From Candidatus Atribacteria bacterium (GTDB taxonomy: Bacteria; Bipolaricaulota; Bipolaricaulia; UBA7950; UBA9294), in assembly GCA_004525685.1 (NCBI GenBank), contig SPBW01000112.1, forward strand, positions 1 to 7,086: 7,086 bases of DNA, in the 5' to 3' direction. Below are positions 6,051 through 7,086 of the stretch, in pieces. Made by a program: the position numbers and the translations under genes. The first letter of the stretch is position 1, and each line of letters begins with the position of its first letter. Below the pieces are notes generated by a model. The model did no database searches. It worked only from the letters and a program-made list of their open reading frames with translations, and was not told the DNA's origin.

Positions 6051-7025
6051 ATGCTGCCTCACCAATCACGAAACTTGGCTCTGGAACTGGTCCGCGTCAC
6101 TGAAGCTGCAGCGCTGGCTGCGGCCCGTTTCATGGGGCGGGGCGATAGCCACATGGTGGATCAAGCTGCAGTCGACGCCATGCGCATCGCCCTTCAGTCC
6201 GTTCAGGCCGAAGGAAGGGTTGTCATTGGCGAAGGCGAGAAAGACGATGCGCCGATGCTCTACTGCGGCGAAATCGTTGGATCGGGCGAGCCGCCACTCT
6301 TGGACGTTGCCGTTGATCCCGTTGACGGCACACGGTCGCTTGCCGCCGGACGCTCCAACTCCATCTCCGCCATTGCTGCGGCACCGAGAGGAACGATGCT
6401 TGATCCGGGGCGAGCGATGTACATGAACAAACTTGCTGTGGGGCCCAAGTGTCGCGGACTCGTCGACATCACCAAGCCTGTCTCAGAGAACCTGACGATC
6501 CTGGCTCATGCCGAGGCCTGCGAAGTAGCTGATCTCACGGTTGTCATCATGGATCGACCTCGCAACCAAGCACTCATCGATCAGGTCCGTGCCTGTGGTG
6601 CTCGCATTCGGATGATTAAGGAGTGCGACATTGCGGCCGCTGTGATGACGTGCCAAGAGCATACGGGCATCGACCTGTTACTTGGGATTGGCGGAAGCCC
6701 CGAAGGCGTGCTTTCCGCCTGTGCCGTCCGCGCACTGGGCGGCGACTTTCAGGGGCAGCTGGTCACTTTCCCCGGCGGTTCGACGGACTGGGACAACTAT
6801 GCTCTTGGCAAACCGTTGTCTGTCGACGACATCGTGTCGTCTGATCATGTGCTGTTTGCCGCCACGGGTGTGACAGACGGCGAACTGCTCAAAGGCATCG
6901 AATACTTCGGCGGCGGTGCAGTCTCTGAGAGCATTGTCATCCGCGGGCTGACGGGAACCGTTCGAAGAATCCACACCACCCACAAGCTGGGCAAGCTCAA
7001 GCAGCTGATGGACCAGTCGGAATAG
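6051..7025 (+). CDS. glpX: Fructose-1,6-bisphosphatase, class II (GlpX type)
   Basis: This 324-aa protein hydrolyses fructose 1,6-bisphosphate to fructose 6-phosphate and phosphate, the irreversible step of gluconeogenesis, in the cytoplasm. GlpX motifs are all in order: FMGRGD (27-32), metal ligand Asp37, GEGEKDDAPM with ligand Glu61 (60-69), DVAVDPVDGTR (85-95) with ligand Asp89 and catalytic Thr94, MYMNKLAVGP (123-132), and GIGGSPEGV (212-220) with ligand Glu218. Ligands are assigned by comparison with E. coli GlpX. One deviation is Asp92 where E. coli has Glu in DPIEGT. The ATG is chosen because GGAGG lies 5 bases upstream and family homology begins here; the frame continues to a TTG at 5937, but that 38-residue extension overlaps the likely promoter and looks non-coding. 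Some class II enzymes also act on sedoheptulose bisphosphate, which cannot be judged here. The family is very secure, and length is normal. Confidence 0.96.
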   Translation: MLPHQSRNLALELVRVTEAAALAAARFMGRGDSHMVDQAAVDAMRIALQSVQAEGRVVIGEGEKDDAPMLYCGEIVGSGEPPLLDVAVDPVDGTRSLAAGRSNSISAIAAAPRGTMLDPGRAMYMNKLAVGPKCRGLVDITKPVSENLTILAHAEACEVADLTVVIMDRPRNQALIDQVRACGARIRMIKECDIAAAVMTCQEHTGIDLLLGIGGSPEGVLSACAVRALGGDFQGQLVTFPGGSTDWDNYALGKPLSVDDIVSSDHVLFAATGVTDGELLKGIEYFGGGAVSESIVIRGLTGTVRRIHTTHKLGKLKQLMDQSE

Positions 7026-7035
7026 GCGTCGGTTC

Positions 7036-7064
7036 TTGACCGCCTCAGCGTTCTGCTGTACGGT
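7036..7064 (+). promoter_or_regulatory. Possible promoter for a gene beyond the window
   Basis: TTGACC (7036-7041) and TACGGT (7059-7064) are separated by 17 bases, the ideal spacing; they match the -35 and -10 consensus at five and three positions respectively. The site starts 11 bases after the phosphatase stop codon. No terminator is visible between, so readthrough into the next gene is also possible. Confidence 0.35.
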
Positions 7065-7086
7065 GCTTCAGACGACATCGTACCGA

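Overview
The window looks like bacterial chromosome from an environmental, probably uncultivated lineage. G+C is moderately high by eye, there are strong Shine-Dalgarno sites, and two of the four gene starts inside the window are TTG. The mix of secreted repeat proteins (beta-helix, PPC plus LVIVD propeller, internalin-like LRR) beside ordinary housekeeping enzymes recalls phyla rich in such proteins, such as Bipolaricaulota-, Planctomycetes- or Chloroflexi-like genomes. That placement is inference; no marker gene settles it. I see no rRNA, tRNA, CRISPR, phage or insertion-sequence signal.

Left half (about 1-4213): three genes for probably exported, non-enzymatic repeat proteins. First comes the 3' end of a right-handed parallel beta-helix protein (+). 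It converges on a 659-aa protein (-) with a signal peptide, three PPC-like beta-sandwich domains and seven LVIVD repeats that should close a seven-bladed propeller. The 3' ends of these two genes share an 18-bp-paired inverted repeat. A 238-bp divergent intergenic region follows, then a 422-aa leucine-rich-repeat protein (+) with a signal peptide, an internalin-like N-terminal cap and about 15 repeats.

Right half (about 4214-7086): two cytoplasmic enzymes on the + strand, each with its own likely promoter region. One is a complete M32 (Taq-type) metallocarboxypeptidase with all family motifs, followed by a clear intrinsic terminator. The other is a class II (GlpX-type) fructose-1,6-bisphosphatase. 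The last 60 bases hold a possible promoter for a gene beyond the window.

The genes do not form one operon or an evident pathway. The left half may be a small neighbourhood of surface or secreted binding proteins, and the right half is housekeeping metabolism (peptide turnover, gluconeogenesis). I found no convincing new multi-gene system. The points most worth a second look are the convergent inverted repeat, the domain architecture of the PPC/LVIVD protein, the interrupted asparagine ladder of the LRR protein, and the divergent intergenic region with a weak small reading frame.
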